From positions 1 to 15,496 of the forward strand of contig JAFXWI010000021.1 in the NCBI GenBank assembly GCA_017542915.1: a DNA stretch of 15,496 nucleotides, given 5' to 3'. Each line of letters begins with the position of its first letter. The first letter of the stretch is position 1. The notes below the pieces were generated by a model. That model ran no database searches. It worked only from the letters and a program-made list of their open reading frames with translations, and was not told the DNA's origin. Below, in pieces: positions 6,845 through 14,539 of this stretch. The DNA is from Paludibacteraceae bacterium. GTDB lineage: Bacteria > Bacteroidota > Bacteroidia > Bacteroidales > Paludibacteraceae. The position numbers were made by a program, and so were the translations under genes.

Positions 6845-7272
6845 GTGAAAGTAAATACGAGAGCAAAATAACCTCTGCGCCTTGCTCTGCGCAGCAGATC
6901 TATCGCGTACTGAGTAACTTACAGAACTTGGAGCGCGTCAAAGATCTCATCCCGAAGGATAAAGTTCAGGAGATGGACATCGAGCCGGATCGCGTACGCT
7001 TTAAAGTGGATGGCTTGGCGCAGAAAATAACCATCGCTATCGTCGATCGCATTGAGAACGACACCATCAAGTTCGGAGCCGAAGGCATCCCTATGGACGC
7101 CAACTTCTGGATCCAGATGAAGGAAGTGTCTCCGACCGACACCCGTCTCAAACTGACCGTCAAAGCGGATATTCCGTTTATGTTCAAGTTCATGGTGGAG
7201 AAAAAGCTCCAAACGGGTCTTGATCAGGCAGCAGAAATGCTCGCCCAGTTCCCGTACGCCATGTGGCAATAA
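6841..7272 (+). CDS. SRPBCC (START-like) domain protein
   Basis: 143 aa covering one START/Bet v 1-like fold: MSESKYESKITSAPCSAQQI, an N-terminal strand and helices, RVRFKVDGLAQKITIAIVDR in the sheet, and a long C-terminal helix (KKLQTGLDQAAEMLAQFPY). Such folds bind hydrophobic ligands in a cavity; no catalytic residue set is recognisable. The start codon overlaps the stop of the preceding lipoprotein gene (ATGA), so they are probably co-translated and may work together. The next gene, psd, follows after 36 nt made of 7-bp repeats. Ligand and role unknown. Confidence 0.85.
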   Translation: MSESKYESKITSAPCSAQQIYRVLSNLQNLERVKDLIPKDKVQEMDIEPDRVRFKVDGLAQKITIAIVDRIENDTIKFGAEGIPMDANFWIQMKEVSPTDTRLKLTVKADIPFMFKFMVEKKLQTGLDQAAEMLAQFPYAMWQ

Positions 7273-7304
7273 TTTTTAATTCGTAATTTTTAATTTTTAA
7301 TTCC
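7270..7304 (+). repeat. 7-bp tandem repeat in front of psd
   Basis: Five adjacent units: TAATTTT, TAATTCG, TAATTTT, TAATTTT, TAATTCC. The first contains the stop codon of the SRPBCC gene, and the last ends 4 nt before the psd ATG. It fills the whole intergenic gap. Confidence 0.85.
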
Positions 7305-7308
7305 TATA

Positions 7309-8001
7309 ATGAAAACACCAAGGATTCACCGAGAGGGCCGCGGACTGATCACCGGCACAGTACTGCTGCTTTTTATCATCAATGTGCCGATCTATCTGTA
7401 CGTACAGCCGCATTGGGTTTTTGCAATCACGCTCATCCTCACGGCTATGCTGCTGGTTTTTGTGACCTATTTCTTCCGCAGCCCTGTACGTGTGCTGGAG
7501 ATCGATGACCCCAATTTCATCATCGCGCCGGCGGACGGACGCGTAGTGGTGGTCGAGCCCACCGAGGAAACAGAGTATTTCCACGAGAAAAAACTGCAGG
7601 TTTCCATCTTCATGTCGCCCTTCAATGTGCATGCCAACTGGTATCCCATCGAAGGAAACATCATCGTTTCCGAGCATCAGAAAGGTCGTCATATGGGTGC
7701 ATGGTTGCCGAAATCGAGTACCGAGAACGAACGTTCGCTCGTAGTCATAGAGACGCCTTCGAAAGTGCAGATCGCTATTCGTCAGATTGCCGGAGCTATG
7801 GCTCGTCGTATTGTCACATACGCAAAAGCCGGACATATGGCGCATCGTAATACGCACCTCGGTTTCATCAAACTCGGCTCGCGTGTGGATATGTATCTCC
7901 CGCTCAATACCGAGATGTTCGTCGAGGTCGGCGAAGCAGTTACAGGTAATGAGACGATTATCGGCCGACTCACGGAGAATACTCCAAAAACTAACGACTA
8001 A
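7309..8001 (+). CDS. psd: Phosphatidylserine decarboxylase proenzyme (short, Psd-A type)
   Basis: Makes phosphatidylethanolamine by decarboxylating phosphatidylserine at the inner membrane. The 230 aa fit the short class. Two hydrophobic segments (about residues 13-32 and 36-55) anchor the N-terminus. APADGRVV contains Asp76, FNVHANWYP contains His108, and the self-cleavage site is Gly190-Ser191 in FIKLGSRVD; Ser191 would become the pyruvoyl group. The partner gene for phosphatidylserine synthase, often adjacent in this phylum, is not in the window. deoC follows after 13 nt. ATG at 7309 is the only sensible start before the TM segments. Confidence 0.95.
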   Translation: MKTPRIHREGRGLITGTVLLLFIINVPIYLYVQPHWVFAITLILTAMLLVFVTYFFRSPVRVLEIDDPNFIIAPADGRVVVVEPTEETEYFHEKKLQVSIFMSPFNVHANWYPIEGNIIVSEHQKGRHMGAWLPKSSTENERSLVVIETPSKVQIAIRQIAGAMARRIVTYAKAGHMAHRNTHLGFIKLGSRVDMYLPLNTEMFVEVGEAVTGNETIIGRLTENTPKTND

Positions 8002-8014
8002 ATACAAATATATC

Positions 8015-8896
8015 ATGAACAAGTTTGAAGAATTATTTGCGCAGTATCCCTGCCCTTTTACCGATGAGCAAGTAAAAGCTCAAGTAGCTGACATCGAAGC
8101 AAACCATTTTGCCGAGAATAATAATGTGGAGGTTTGGAAACAATGTCTCCATCAGATCGACTATACCACCCTTTCTGCCGATGACACCATCGCAAAAGTG
8201 GAGTTTATGGCAAACGCTGTGAACACTTTCGAACAGAAATTCCCGGGTGTCCCCAACGTAGCCGCTATCTGCGTCTATCCCGCTATGGCGGAGCATGTAC
8301 GCCGTGCGCTCAACGATCCGAAATTCCGTATTGCTTGCGTCAGCGGAGGCTTTCCTGCTTCGCAGACGTTCCTCGAGGTCAAAATAGCAGAGACCGCTTT
8401 GGCAATCAAAGCCGGTGCTACCGAGATTGACATCGTTCTCTCTGTCGGCAAATTCCTCGAAGGCAACTACCAAGAGTGCTTCGATGAGATCTCCGAGCTC
8501 AAAGCTGTTTGCGGTGACAAGCACCTCAAAGTGATCCTCGAAACAGGTCTCCTCAAAACCGCAGAAAACATCTGGAAAGCATCGATCCTCTCCATGGCTG
8601 CCGGTTGCGATTTCATCAAGACCTCGACCGGTAAGATCTCCGTCAACGCTACACCCGAAGCTACCTTCGTTATGTGCCACGCTATCAAGGCTTGGAAAGA
8701 GAAAACCGACATCAAGATGGGTTACAAGCCTGCCGGTGGTGTCTCCACAACCGAAGAAGCTGTACAGCACTATACCCTCGTTAAGGAGATCCTTGGCGAA
8801 GAATGGCTCAACAACGAGTCCTTCCGTTTTGGCGCTTCCCGCCTCGCTAACAATCTGTTATCTTCTATCGTCGGAAAAGAAACCAAACATTTCTAA
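8015..8896 (+). CDS. deoC: Deoxyribose-phosphate aldolase
   Basis: Splits 2-deoxyribose-5-phosphate into glyceraldehyde-3-phosphate and acetaldehyde in deoxynucleoside breakdown. 293 aa, longer than the E. coli enzyme (259), because of extra N-terminal sequence. Key residues: Schiff-base Lys202 in DFIKTSTGK, Lys238 in GYKPAGGV, Asp139 in EIDIVLSVG. ATG at 8015 is chosen because it gives a normal N-terminus; the frame is open further upstream but overlaps psd. Its stop overlaps the next start by 1 nt (TAATG), indicating coupling to the fused oxidoreductase gene. Confidence 0.96.
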   Translation: MNKFEELFAQYPCPFTDEQVKAQVADIEANHFAENNNVEVWKQCLHQIDYTTLSADDTIAKVEFMANAVNTFEQKFPGVPNVAAICVYPAMAEHVRRALNDPKFRIACVSGGFPASQTFLEVKIAETALAIKAGATEIDIVLSVGKFLEGNYQECFDEISELKAVCGDKHLKVILETGLLKTAENIWKASILSMAAGCDFIKTSTGKISVNATPEATFVMCHAIKAWKEKTDIKMGYKPAGGVSTTEEAVQHYTLVKEILGEEWLNNESFRFGASRLANNLLSSIVGKETKHF

Positions 8897-11262
8897 TGAA
8901 TAAGATCATTTCTAAAAAATTCTTTTCGCCTAATGTAGCGGAGCTCATCGTAGAAGCTCCGCTCATTGCGCGTAGCCGCAGGGCCGGACATTTTGTCATC
9001 ATCCGTGTGGACGCTAACTCAGAGCGCGTTCCTCTGACCATCGCCGGAGCGGATATCGAAAAAGGAACCATCACGCTGGTCGTTCAGCAGGTCGGCGCTT
9101 CTACCCATAAGCTCTTGGCCATGAACCCGGGCGACTGTCTGCACGACATCGTCGGACCGCTCGGACGTGCTACCCGTATTGAGAACTACGGAACGGTCGT
9201 TTGTGCTTGCGGTGGTGTCGGAGCTGCGCCTATGTTGCCTATTGCTGAGGCGCTCAAAAAAGCCGGAAACAAGGTCATCACCGTCCTTGCTGCCCGTAAC
9301 AAAGACCTCATCATCCTCAAAGATGAGCTCGCGCAATGGTCGGATGAACTGATCGTCATGACCGACGATGGTTCCATGGGCAAACAAGGTGTCGTGACTG
9401 TCGGTGTCGAAGAAGTGATCAACCGCGAGACCGTCAATAAATGTATCACCATCGGTCCGGCTATCATGATGAAGTTCGTGGCGCTTACTACCGCCAAATA
9501 CAATATCCCGACAGAGGCATCCCTCAACACCATCATGGTCGATGGAACGGGTATGTGCGGTGCTTGCCGCGTGACCGTAGGAGGAAAAACGAAGTTCGTC
9601 TGCGTCGATGGACCGGAGTTTGATGCCCACGAGGTGGACTGGACTGAGATGCTCTCCCGCATGAAGTCCTACAAGGCCGAAGAAGCCGCAGCTTTGGAAG
9701 CCTACAAGGCAGGAAAAAATCTAACAGGCAAAGCCTGTCTAACAGAGAAGCGGTCTAACAGCGATAGCGGTCTAACAGCCGAAGGCGGTCACCCTTCGGT
9801 TCTTCCCTTCGAGGGCAAACCGAAGGATAGAGTAGCTATCCCCCGTGTACAAATGCCGGAACTTCGTCCCGAAGTGCGCGTCAAGTCGCTGCATGAGGAA
9901 GTCAACCAGGGTCTGACCTTCGAACAAGCGATCACGGAGTCCCATCGCTGTCTCAACTGTAAGAACCCGACTTGCGTACAGGGTTGTCCGGTGAACATCA
10001 ACATCCCGGGCTTCATCAAGACCCTCGAAACGGGTGACGTCCTCGGAGCCGCAGCGATCATCAAAGAGTCGTCTTCTCTGCCTGCTGTCTGCGGTCGTGT
10101 ATGTCCGCAGGAGAAACAGTGTGAGTCGCAGTGTATCCATCTCAAGATGGGTCATCCCGCTGTCGCTATCGGTTACCTCGAGCGTTTCTGTGCCGACTAT
10201 GCAAATAGTCTTACAGCCGAAGGCGGTCTTACAGCGGAGCGGTCTTACAACGATAGTGGTCTTACAGCGGAGCGGTCCAAGATTGCAGTCGTTGGTTCTG
10301 GTCCCGCCGGACTGACCTTCGCCGGAGATGCCGCTAAATACGGTTACGAAGTACACGTCTTCGAAGCCCTTCACGAAATCGGCGGTGTACTCAAATATGG
10401 TATTCCGGAGTTCCGTTTACCGAACAGCATTGTGGATACTGAGATTGACGGTCTTCGCGCCCTTGGCGTGCAGTTCCATACAGACACCATCATCGGCAAG
10501 ACCATCTCTGTCAAAGAACTGGAGGAGCAAGGCTTCAAAGGTGTCTTCGTGGGCTCGGGAGCCGGTCTGCCGCGTTTCATGAATATCCCGGGTGAGAACC
10601 TCAACGGTGTGCTCTCCTGCAATGAATACCTGACGCGTGTCAACCTCATGGACGCTTCCAATCCGGCTACTGACACACCGCTTCTCTATGGTAAGAACGT
10701 AGCCGTCATCGGTGGTGGTAATACCGCCATGGATGCTGTCCGTACCGCAAAACGTCTGGGTGCCGAGCGTGCGATGATCATCTACCGCCGTTCCGAAGAA
10801 GAGATGCCTGCACGTGTGGAGGAAGTACACCACGCGAAACAGGAAGGTATCGAGTTCCTCACGCTCCACAATCCTATTAAATATAACGCGGACGCGGACG
10901 GGCGCGTATGCGAGGCAGAACTGCAAGTCATGGAATTAGGTGAACCCGACGAGAGCGGACGTCGTAGTCCGGTGCCGGTAGAAGGAAAGACCATCACCAT
11001 CCCTGTGGATCTCGTGATCGTAGCGGTCGGCGTTTCTCCGAATCCGCTGATCCCCTCCTCCGTAGAAGGCTTGGAGATCAGCCGCAAGGGAACGATCGTC
11101 GTTAATGACGATATGCAATCGGCTATCCCGACGATCTTCGCCGGTGGTGACATCGTCCGTGGTGGTGCAACCGTCATCCTCGCTATGTCCGATGGTCGCA
11201 AAGCCGCCAAAGCCATGCATGAGTATCTAACAGCGAAGCGGTCTAACAGTGCAACGGTCTAA
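8896..11262 (+). CDS. Fused NfnA-like (FNR-type) and NfnB/GltD-like flavoprotein oxidoreductase
   Basis: 788 aa joining two normally separate subunits. Residues 1-275 are an FNR/PyrK-type module: the FAD/NAD region includes CACGGVGAAPMLPIAEAL, and a 2Fe-2S cluster region reads DGTGMCGACR followed by FVCVDGPEFD. Residues 300-788 are a GltD-type module. It has cysteine motifs for 4Fe-4S clusters (CLNCKNPTCVQGCPVNINIP; AVCGRVCPQEKQCESQC), an FAD-binding GSGPAGL, NAD(P)-binding GGGNTAMDAVRTAKRLGAE, and FAD contact GGDIVRGGATVILAM. Related enzymes move electrons among NADH, NADPH and ferredoxin, or reduce sulfur; which applies here cannot be decided. Two repeat arrays are inserted in frame (residues 275-298 and 438-460), and a third forms the tail and stop codon. 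Such fusions are known in Bacteroidota. Confidence 0.93.
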   Translation: MNKIISKKFFSPNVAELIVEAPLIARSRRAGHFVIIRVDANSERVPLTIAGADIEKGTITLVVQQVGASTHKLLAMNPGDCLHDIVGPLGRATRIENYGTVVCACGGVGAAPMLPIAEALKKAGNKVITVLAARNKDLIILKDELAQWSDELIVMTDDGSMGKQGVVTVGVEEVINRETVNKCITIGPAIMMKFVALTTAKYNIPTEASLNTIMVDGTGMCGACRVTVGGKTKFVCVDGPEFDAHEVDWTEMLSRMKSYKAEEAAALEAYKAGKNLTGKACLTEKRSNSDSGLTAEGGHPSVLPFEGKPKDRVAIPRVQMPELRPEVRVKSLHEEVNQGLTFEQAITESHRCLNCKNPTCVQGCPVNINIPGFIKTLETGDVLGAAAIIKESSSLPAVCGRVCPQEKQCESQCIHLKMGHPAVAIGYLERFCADYANSLTAEGGLTAERSYNDSGLTAERSKIAVVGSGPAGLTFAGDAAKYGYEVHVFEALHEIGGVLKYGIPEFRLPNSIVDTEIDGLRALGVQFHTDTIIGKTISVKELEEQGFKGVFVGSGAGLPRFMNIPGENLNGVLSCNEYLTRVNLMDASNPATDTPLLYGKNVAVIGGGNTAMDAVRTAKRLGAERAMIIYRRSEEEMPARVEEVHHAKQEGIEFLTLHNPIKYNADADGRVCEAELQVMELGEPDESGRRSPVPVEGKTITIPVDLVIVAVGVSPNPLIPSSVEGLEISRKGTIVVNDDMQSAIPTIFAGGDIVRGGATVILAMSDGRKAAKAMHEYLTAKRSNSATV
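9720..9788 (+). repeat. Mini-hairpin repeat array 1 (in frame, linker between the two modules)
   Basis: Four units of 18, 16, 17 and 18 bp. Each starts TCTAACA, then a short hairpin (GGCAAAGCC; GAGAAGC, imperfect; GCGATAGC; GCCGAAGGC), then TG or GG. It encodes about 23 residues (LTGKACLTEKRSNSDSGLTA and on) between the FNR-type and GltD-type modules. Confidence 0.9.
10209..10275 (+). repeat. Mini-hairpin repeat array 2 (in frame, before the FAD domain)
   Basis: Four units of 18, 16, 17 and 16 bp with the variant constant part TCTTACA. Hairpins are GCCGAAGGC, GCGGAGC, ACGATAGT and GCGGAGC, each followed by GG. It encodes about 22 residues between the Fe-S helical domain (ending YLERFCADYA) and the FAD-binding start KIAVVGSGPAGL. 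Confidence 0.9.
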
Positions 11263-11322
11263 CAGCGAAGCGGTCTAACAGCGAAGCGGTCTAACAGCGA
11301 AGCGGTCTAACAGTGTTAACGG
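11226..11322 (+). repeat. Mini-hairpin repeat array 3 (gene end and intergenic)
   Basis: Six units: five of 16 bp and one of 17 bp, all starting TCTAACA. Hairpins are GCGAAGC (units 1, 3, 4, 5), GTGCAAC (unit 2) and GTGTTAAC (unit 6), each followed by GG. The stop codon of the fused oxidoreductase (11260-11262) lies at the start of unit 3. The GTG start of dacB (11313) lies in unit 6. Confidence 0.95.
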
Positions 11323-12698
11323 TCTTATCCTCCATATTACTCTCCATCAATCTCCTGTTGACTCATCCGATTACGGGACAGGCGAATATGTCCGTCTTGG
11401 TGCAGAATCTCACAACTGGAGAAGTCATTGACTCGTACCGCGAGGACAAGGTGGTGCCTCCTGCCTCTGTGATGAAACTGCTCACCACAGCTGCCTGCTT
11501 GGAGACGATGGGACCCGGTTTCCGCTTTCCCACCATCTTGGAGTACACCGGTACGATCGATGGAGGCGTCTTACATGGCGATCTCTATATACGCGGCGGA
11601 TGCGATCCCTCCTTGGGTTGGAAAGGACGTACGGCTTTTCTCAACCAGTGGGTCAAAGCCGTCAAAGCAGCCGGTATCACCCGTATTGAAGGAGCCGTTA
11701 TAGCCGACATGACGATGTTGGACGGAGAGGCGCAAAACCCTGCGTGGCTCTGCGAGGACGCGGGAAACTACTACGCGCCCGGTATCTTCGCGCTCAATTA
11801 TTACGGCAACACGATGAATATCGTCCTCAAGAGCGGCGAACCCGGTTCGGTAGCTACGGTCGTCGGAACGGAGCCGCAAGTAGAGGACATCGTGTTCATC
11901 AACCGCGTCCGGTGTGATAAGATCCAATACGACGGCGCTTTCGTCAGCGGTATTCCTTATAGCCGTGAGCGCTATTTGACAGGAGCAGTGCCTTCTAACC
12001 TCGGTACGTTTGGCGTCAAAGGCGACCTGCCTAATCCGGGACTTTTGTTAGCGCGGCATTTCACCTCACGTCTTCGCGAAGCCGGAGTAACGGTCAAACG
12101 CGATGCAAACTATCTGCCTGATTATAACCCGCTTACGCCGCCTCGCCACGAACTCTATATCCATTACTCGGAGCCGCTGTCGGAGATCATCAAGGAGACG
12201 AATGTCAACTCTAACAACCTCTATGCGGAAGCGCTCTTCCGCTATTTAGGTACGCGTTACACGCTCCCGGGCACGATCCATAACAGCCAAGACCTCTTGC
12301 GCGATTATTGGCGTCGCAGAGGAGTAGCTGTCCAGAATGCCATCATCAAAGATGGTTGCGGTCTTGCGCCGCAGGATGCTGTCAGCGCCAAAGCCTTCGT
12401 GCAACTGCTCACCATCATGCGCAGCAGTCCCAATGCCGATGCATGGATGGCTTCCCTGCCTGTTAGCGGCAAGACCGGCACACTCACCTCCCTCTGCCCG
12501 GGTACACCCTTGGAGGGTCGCATCCATGCCAAGAGCGGAACCATCGCCGGAACGAAGAATTTTGCGGGATATATCGATATGCCAAACGGCGATACGTGGG
12601 TCTTTGCTATCCTCATCAACTCGGCTCCCGGAAAGGCGAAAAACATACAACATGTGATTCAACAATACTTATTGGATGTATATAAAAGCCACCAATAG
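11313..12698 (+). CDS. dacB: D-alanyl-D-alanine carboxypeptidase/endopeptidase, PBP4 (S13) family
   Basis: Periplasmic enzyme that trims or opens peptidoglycan cross-links. 461 aa from the GTG at 11313. Catalytic motifs: SxxK = Ser52-Val-Met-Lys55 (PPASVMKLL), SxN = Ser300-Asn-Asn302 (NVNSNNLYAE), and KSG at 407-409 (HAKSGTIAG) in place of KTG. A nearby SGKTGTL at about residue 387 is not in the usual KTG position. The first 24 residues (MLTVLSSILLSINLLLTHPI then TGQA) look like a signal peptide but have no Lys or Arg at the start. The GTG lies inside the last repeat unit; in frame upstream only TAA (11292-11294) and no other start are found, so the true N-terminus is uncertain. The end overlaps birA by 23 nt. 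Confidence 0.93.
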   Translation: MLTVLSSILLSINLLLTHPITGQANMSVLVQNLTTGEVIDSYREDKVVPPASVMKLLTTAACLETMGPGFRFPTILEYTGTIDGGVLHGDLYIRGGCDPSLGWKGRTAFLNQWVKAVKAAGITRIEGAVIADMTMLDGEAQNPAWLCEDAGNYYAPGIFALNYYGNTMNIVLKSGEPGSVATVVGTEPQVEDIVFINRVRCDKIQYDGAFVSGIPYSRERYLTGAVPSNLGTFGVKGDLPNPGLLLARHFTSRLREAGVTVKRDANYLPDYNPLTPPRHELYIHYSEPLSEIIKETNVNSNNLYAEALFRYLGTRYTLPGTIHNSQDLLRDYWRRRGVAVQNAIIKDGCGLAPQDAVSAKAFVQLLTIMRSSPNADAWMASLPVSGKTGTLTSLCPGTPLEGRIHAKSGTIAGTKNFAGYIDMPNGDTWVFAILINSAPGKAKNIQHVIQQYLLDVYKSHQ

Positions 12699-13365
12699 TA
12701 CGAACTCCCTGATGAAGGAGATGTTGGCAAAAGGCGAATGGCCTGAAGGCGAACGATTCCTTTATACCGGCTATCAGACTGCCGGACGCGGACAGACAGG
12801 TAATAGTTGGGAGAGCGAAGCGGACAAGAACCTGCTCTGCTCAATCTTGCTTCCACCCAACAAGAACCTCTACTTCCTCAATATAGCGGTTGGCGTAGCT
12901 ATCATAAGACTCATTAGTGAGCCGTTGACAATCAAGTGGCCTAACGATATCTACTGGAGAGATAAGAAACTGGCAGGTATCTTGGTAGAAAATGCCATTA
13001 TAGGAAACGAAGTCAAATACTCGATTGCCGGCATCGGGCTGAACCTCAACCAAACGAAGTTTGTCTCGGACGCCCCTAACCCGCTTTCTTTGAAACAGAT
13101 CACCGGCAATGAGTACAATATCGACCAATGGATGAAAGACCTGCTTGATGCCGTTCATGCGGTGCTCAATGAACCCGAAGAGGCGATCTGGACTTATTAT
13201 AAAGCGCATCTGTACCGACGCGAAGGCTGGTATCCGTTCGTAGATAAAAACGGAACCTTCGAAGCACGCATCAGCGATGTCTTGCCCACCGGCGAAATCA
13301 TCCTGTGCGACCGGCAGGGAAACCAACGTATATATGAATTTAAACAAATACGCTACGTCTTGTAG
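12676..13365 (+). CDS. birA: Biotin-[acetyl-CoA-carboxylase] ligase, catalytic domain only
   Basis: Activates biotin as biotinyl-AMP and attaches it to biotin-dependent carboxylases. 229 aa without the N-terminal helix-turn-helix of E. coli BirA, so it is not expected to repress biotin genes itself. Motifs: STNS substrate loop (residues 8-11), adenylate-binding GRGQTGNSW (38-45 region), KWPNDIYW (88-94), the catalytic-type Lys98 in KLAGILVE, and GIGLNLNQ. The small C-terminal SH3-like part follows (EARISDVLPTGEIILCDRQG). The start overlaps the 3' end of dacB by 23 nt in another frame, implying coupled translation. Confidence 0.95.
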   Translation: MYIKATNSTNSLMKEMLAKGEWPEGERFLYTGYQTAGRGQTGNSWESEADKNLLCSILLPPNKNLYFLNIAVGVAIIRLISEPLTIKWPNDIYWRDKKLAGILVENAIIGNEVKYSIAGIGLNLNQTKFVSDAPNPLSLKQITGNEYNIDQWMKDLLDAVHAVLNEPEEAIWTYYKAHLYRREGWYPFVDKNGTFEARISDVLPTGEIILCDRQGNQRIYEFKQIRYVL

Positions 13366-13374
13366 CAACGGGAT

Positions 13375-13402
13375 ATTCATTGTTAATTATTAATTATTCA
13401 TT
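13375..13402 (+). repeat. 7-bp tandem repeat in front of rfbB
   Basis: Four adjacent units: ATTCATT, GTTAATT, ATTAATT, ATTCATT. They end 3 nt before the rfbB ATG at 13406. The rotated unit TTCATTA equals the one found in the metallophosphatase signal-peptide region. Confidence 0.75.
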
Positions 13403-13405
13403 ATA

Positions 13406-14539
13406 ATGAAATCGATCATCATCACCGGCGGAGCCGGATTTATCGGAAGTCATGTGGTACGTCTCTTCGTGAACAAGTACCCCGAGTACCGCATCATCAA
13501 TGTGGATAAGCTGACCTACGCGGGCAATCTCGCGAACCTCAAAGATATTGAGGATAAACCCAACTACCGCTTTGTGCGTGCGGACATCTGCGATTTTGAT
13601 ACCATCTATGCCCTCATGCAGGAGGAGCACGTCACCGGTGTCATCCATCTCGCTGCCGAGAGCCATGTGGACCGTTCCATCAAAGACCCGTTCACTTTTG
13701 CCCGCACGAACGTCATGGGAACGCTCTCTATGTTGCAGGCTGCCAAACTCTATTGGGAGTCCCTGCCGGAGAAATTCGATGGCAAACGTTTCTATCACAT
13801 CTCCACCGATGAAGTCTATGGAGCACTCCAACTGACGCATCCGGAGGGTATCGAACCGCCGTTCACCACCAAGGCTTCCTCCGGTGAGCATCATCTGGCG
13901 TACGGTGAGGATTTCTTCTACGAGACCACCCAGTACAACCCGCATTCGCCTTACTCGGCTTCGAAAGCTTCGTCCGACCATTTCGTGCGGGCTTTCCATG
14001 ATACGTACGGCATGCCGACCATCGTCACCAACTGCTCCAATAACTACGGGCCCTATCAGTTCCCTGAGAAACTGATTCCGCTCTTTATCAATAACATCCG
14101 TCATCGCAAACCCCTGCCTGTCTATGGTAAGGGAGAGAACGTGCGCGATTGGCTCTATGTGGTGGATCATGCGCGCGCTATTGACCTCATTTTCCATAAA
14201 GGAAAGATAGCCGAGACCTATAATATCGGTGGCTTCAACGAATGGAAGAATATCGACATCATCAAGACCATCATCGCTACAGTCGATCGTCTGCTCGGTC
14301 GTCCAGAAGGTGCTGATTTAGACCTCATTACGTACGTTACTGACCGTGCCGGACACGATATGCGGTATGCTATCGACTCCACCAAACTCCAACGCGAACT
14401 CGGCTGGGAACCCTCTCTCCAGTTCGAAGAAGGCATCGAGAAAACCGTCCGTTGGTACCTCGATAACCAAGAGTGGCTCGATAACATCACCTCCGGTGAT
14501 TACGAGAAGTACTACGACGATATGTACAAAAACCGCTAA
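13406..14539 (+). CDS. rfbB: dTDP-glucose 4,6-dehydratase
   Basis: Converts dTDP-glucose to dTDP-4-keto-6-deoxyglucose, an early step to dTDP-rhamnose and other deoxysugars for surface glycans. 377 aa, extended SDR family. NAD-binding GGAGFIG (8-14), Thr134-Asp135-Glu136 in ISTDEVYG, and Tyr183xxxLys187 in PYSASKASS are all present. A segment between DEVYG and the YxxxK motif (about 140-180, PEGIEPPFTTKASSGEHHLA included) is longer than in the E. coli enzyme, as I recall for Bacteroidales versions. rfbA, rfbC and rfbD are not in the window. Gap to birA is 40 nt, filled by a 7-bp repeat; no promoter is visible, so it may be read from upstream. Confidence 0.96.
   Translation: MKSIIITGGAGFIGSHVVRLFVNKYPEYRIINVDKLTYAGNLANLKDIEDKPNYRFVRADICDFDTIYALMQEEHVTGVIHLAAESHVDRSIKDPFTFARTNVMGTLSMLQAAKLYWESLPEKFDGKRFYHISTDEVYGALQLTHPEGIEPPFTTKASSGEHHLAYGEDFFYETTQYNPHSPYSASKASSDHFVRAFHDTYGMPTIVTNCSNNYGPYQFPEKLIPLFINNIRHRKPLPVYGKGENVRDWLYVVDHARAIDLIFHKGKIAETYNIGGFNEWKNIDIIKTIIATVDRLLGRPEGADLDLITYVTDRAGHDMRYAIDSTKLQRELGWEPSLQFEEGIEKTVRWYLDNQEWLDNITSGDYEKYYDDMYKNR

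Noticed and set aside
7787..8014. Longer deoC N-terminus
   Set aside because: The extra 76 codons lie inside psd in another frame and look unlike an aldolase; ATG at 8015 gives the normal start.
11226..11322. Tandem repeats resembling a CRISPR array
   Set aside because: Units are contiguous 16-17 bp with no unique spacers and no cas genes nearby.
13394..14197. Long open frame on the minus strand opposite rfbB (267 codons)
   Set aside because: It mirrors a fully motif-supported dehydratase and shows no recognisable protein features. Similar long antisense frames at 7297-8022 (opposite psd) and 9019-9630 (opposite the fused oxidoreductase) were rejected for the same reason.
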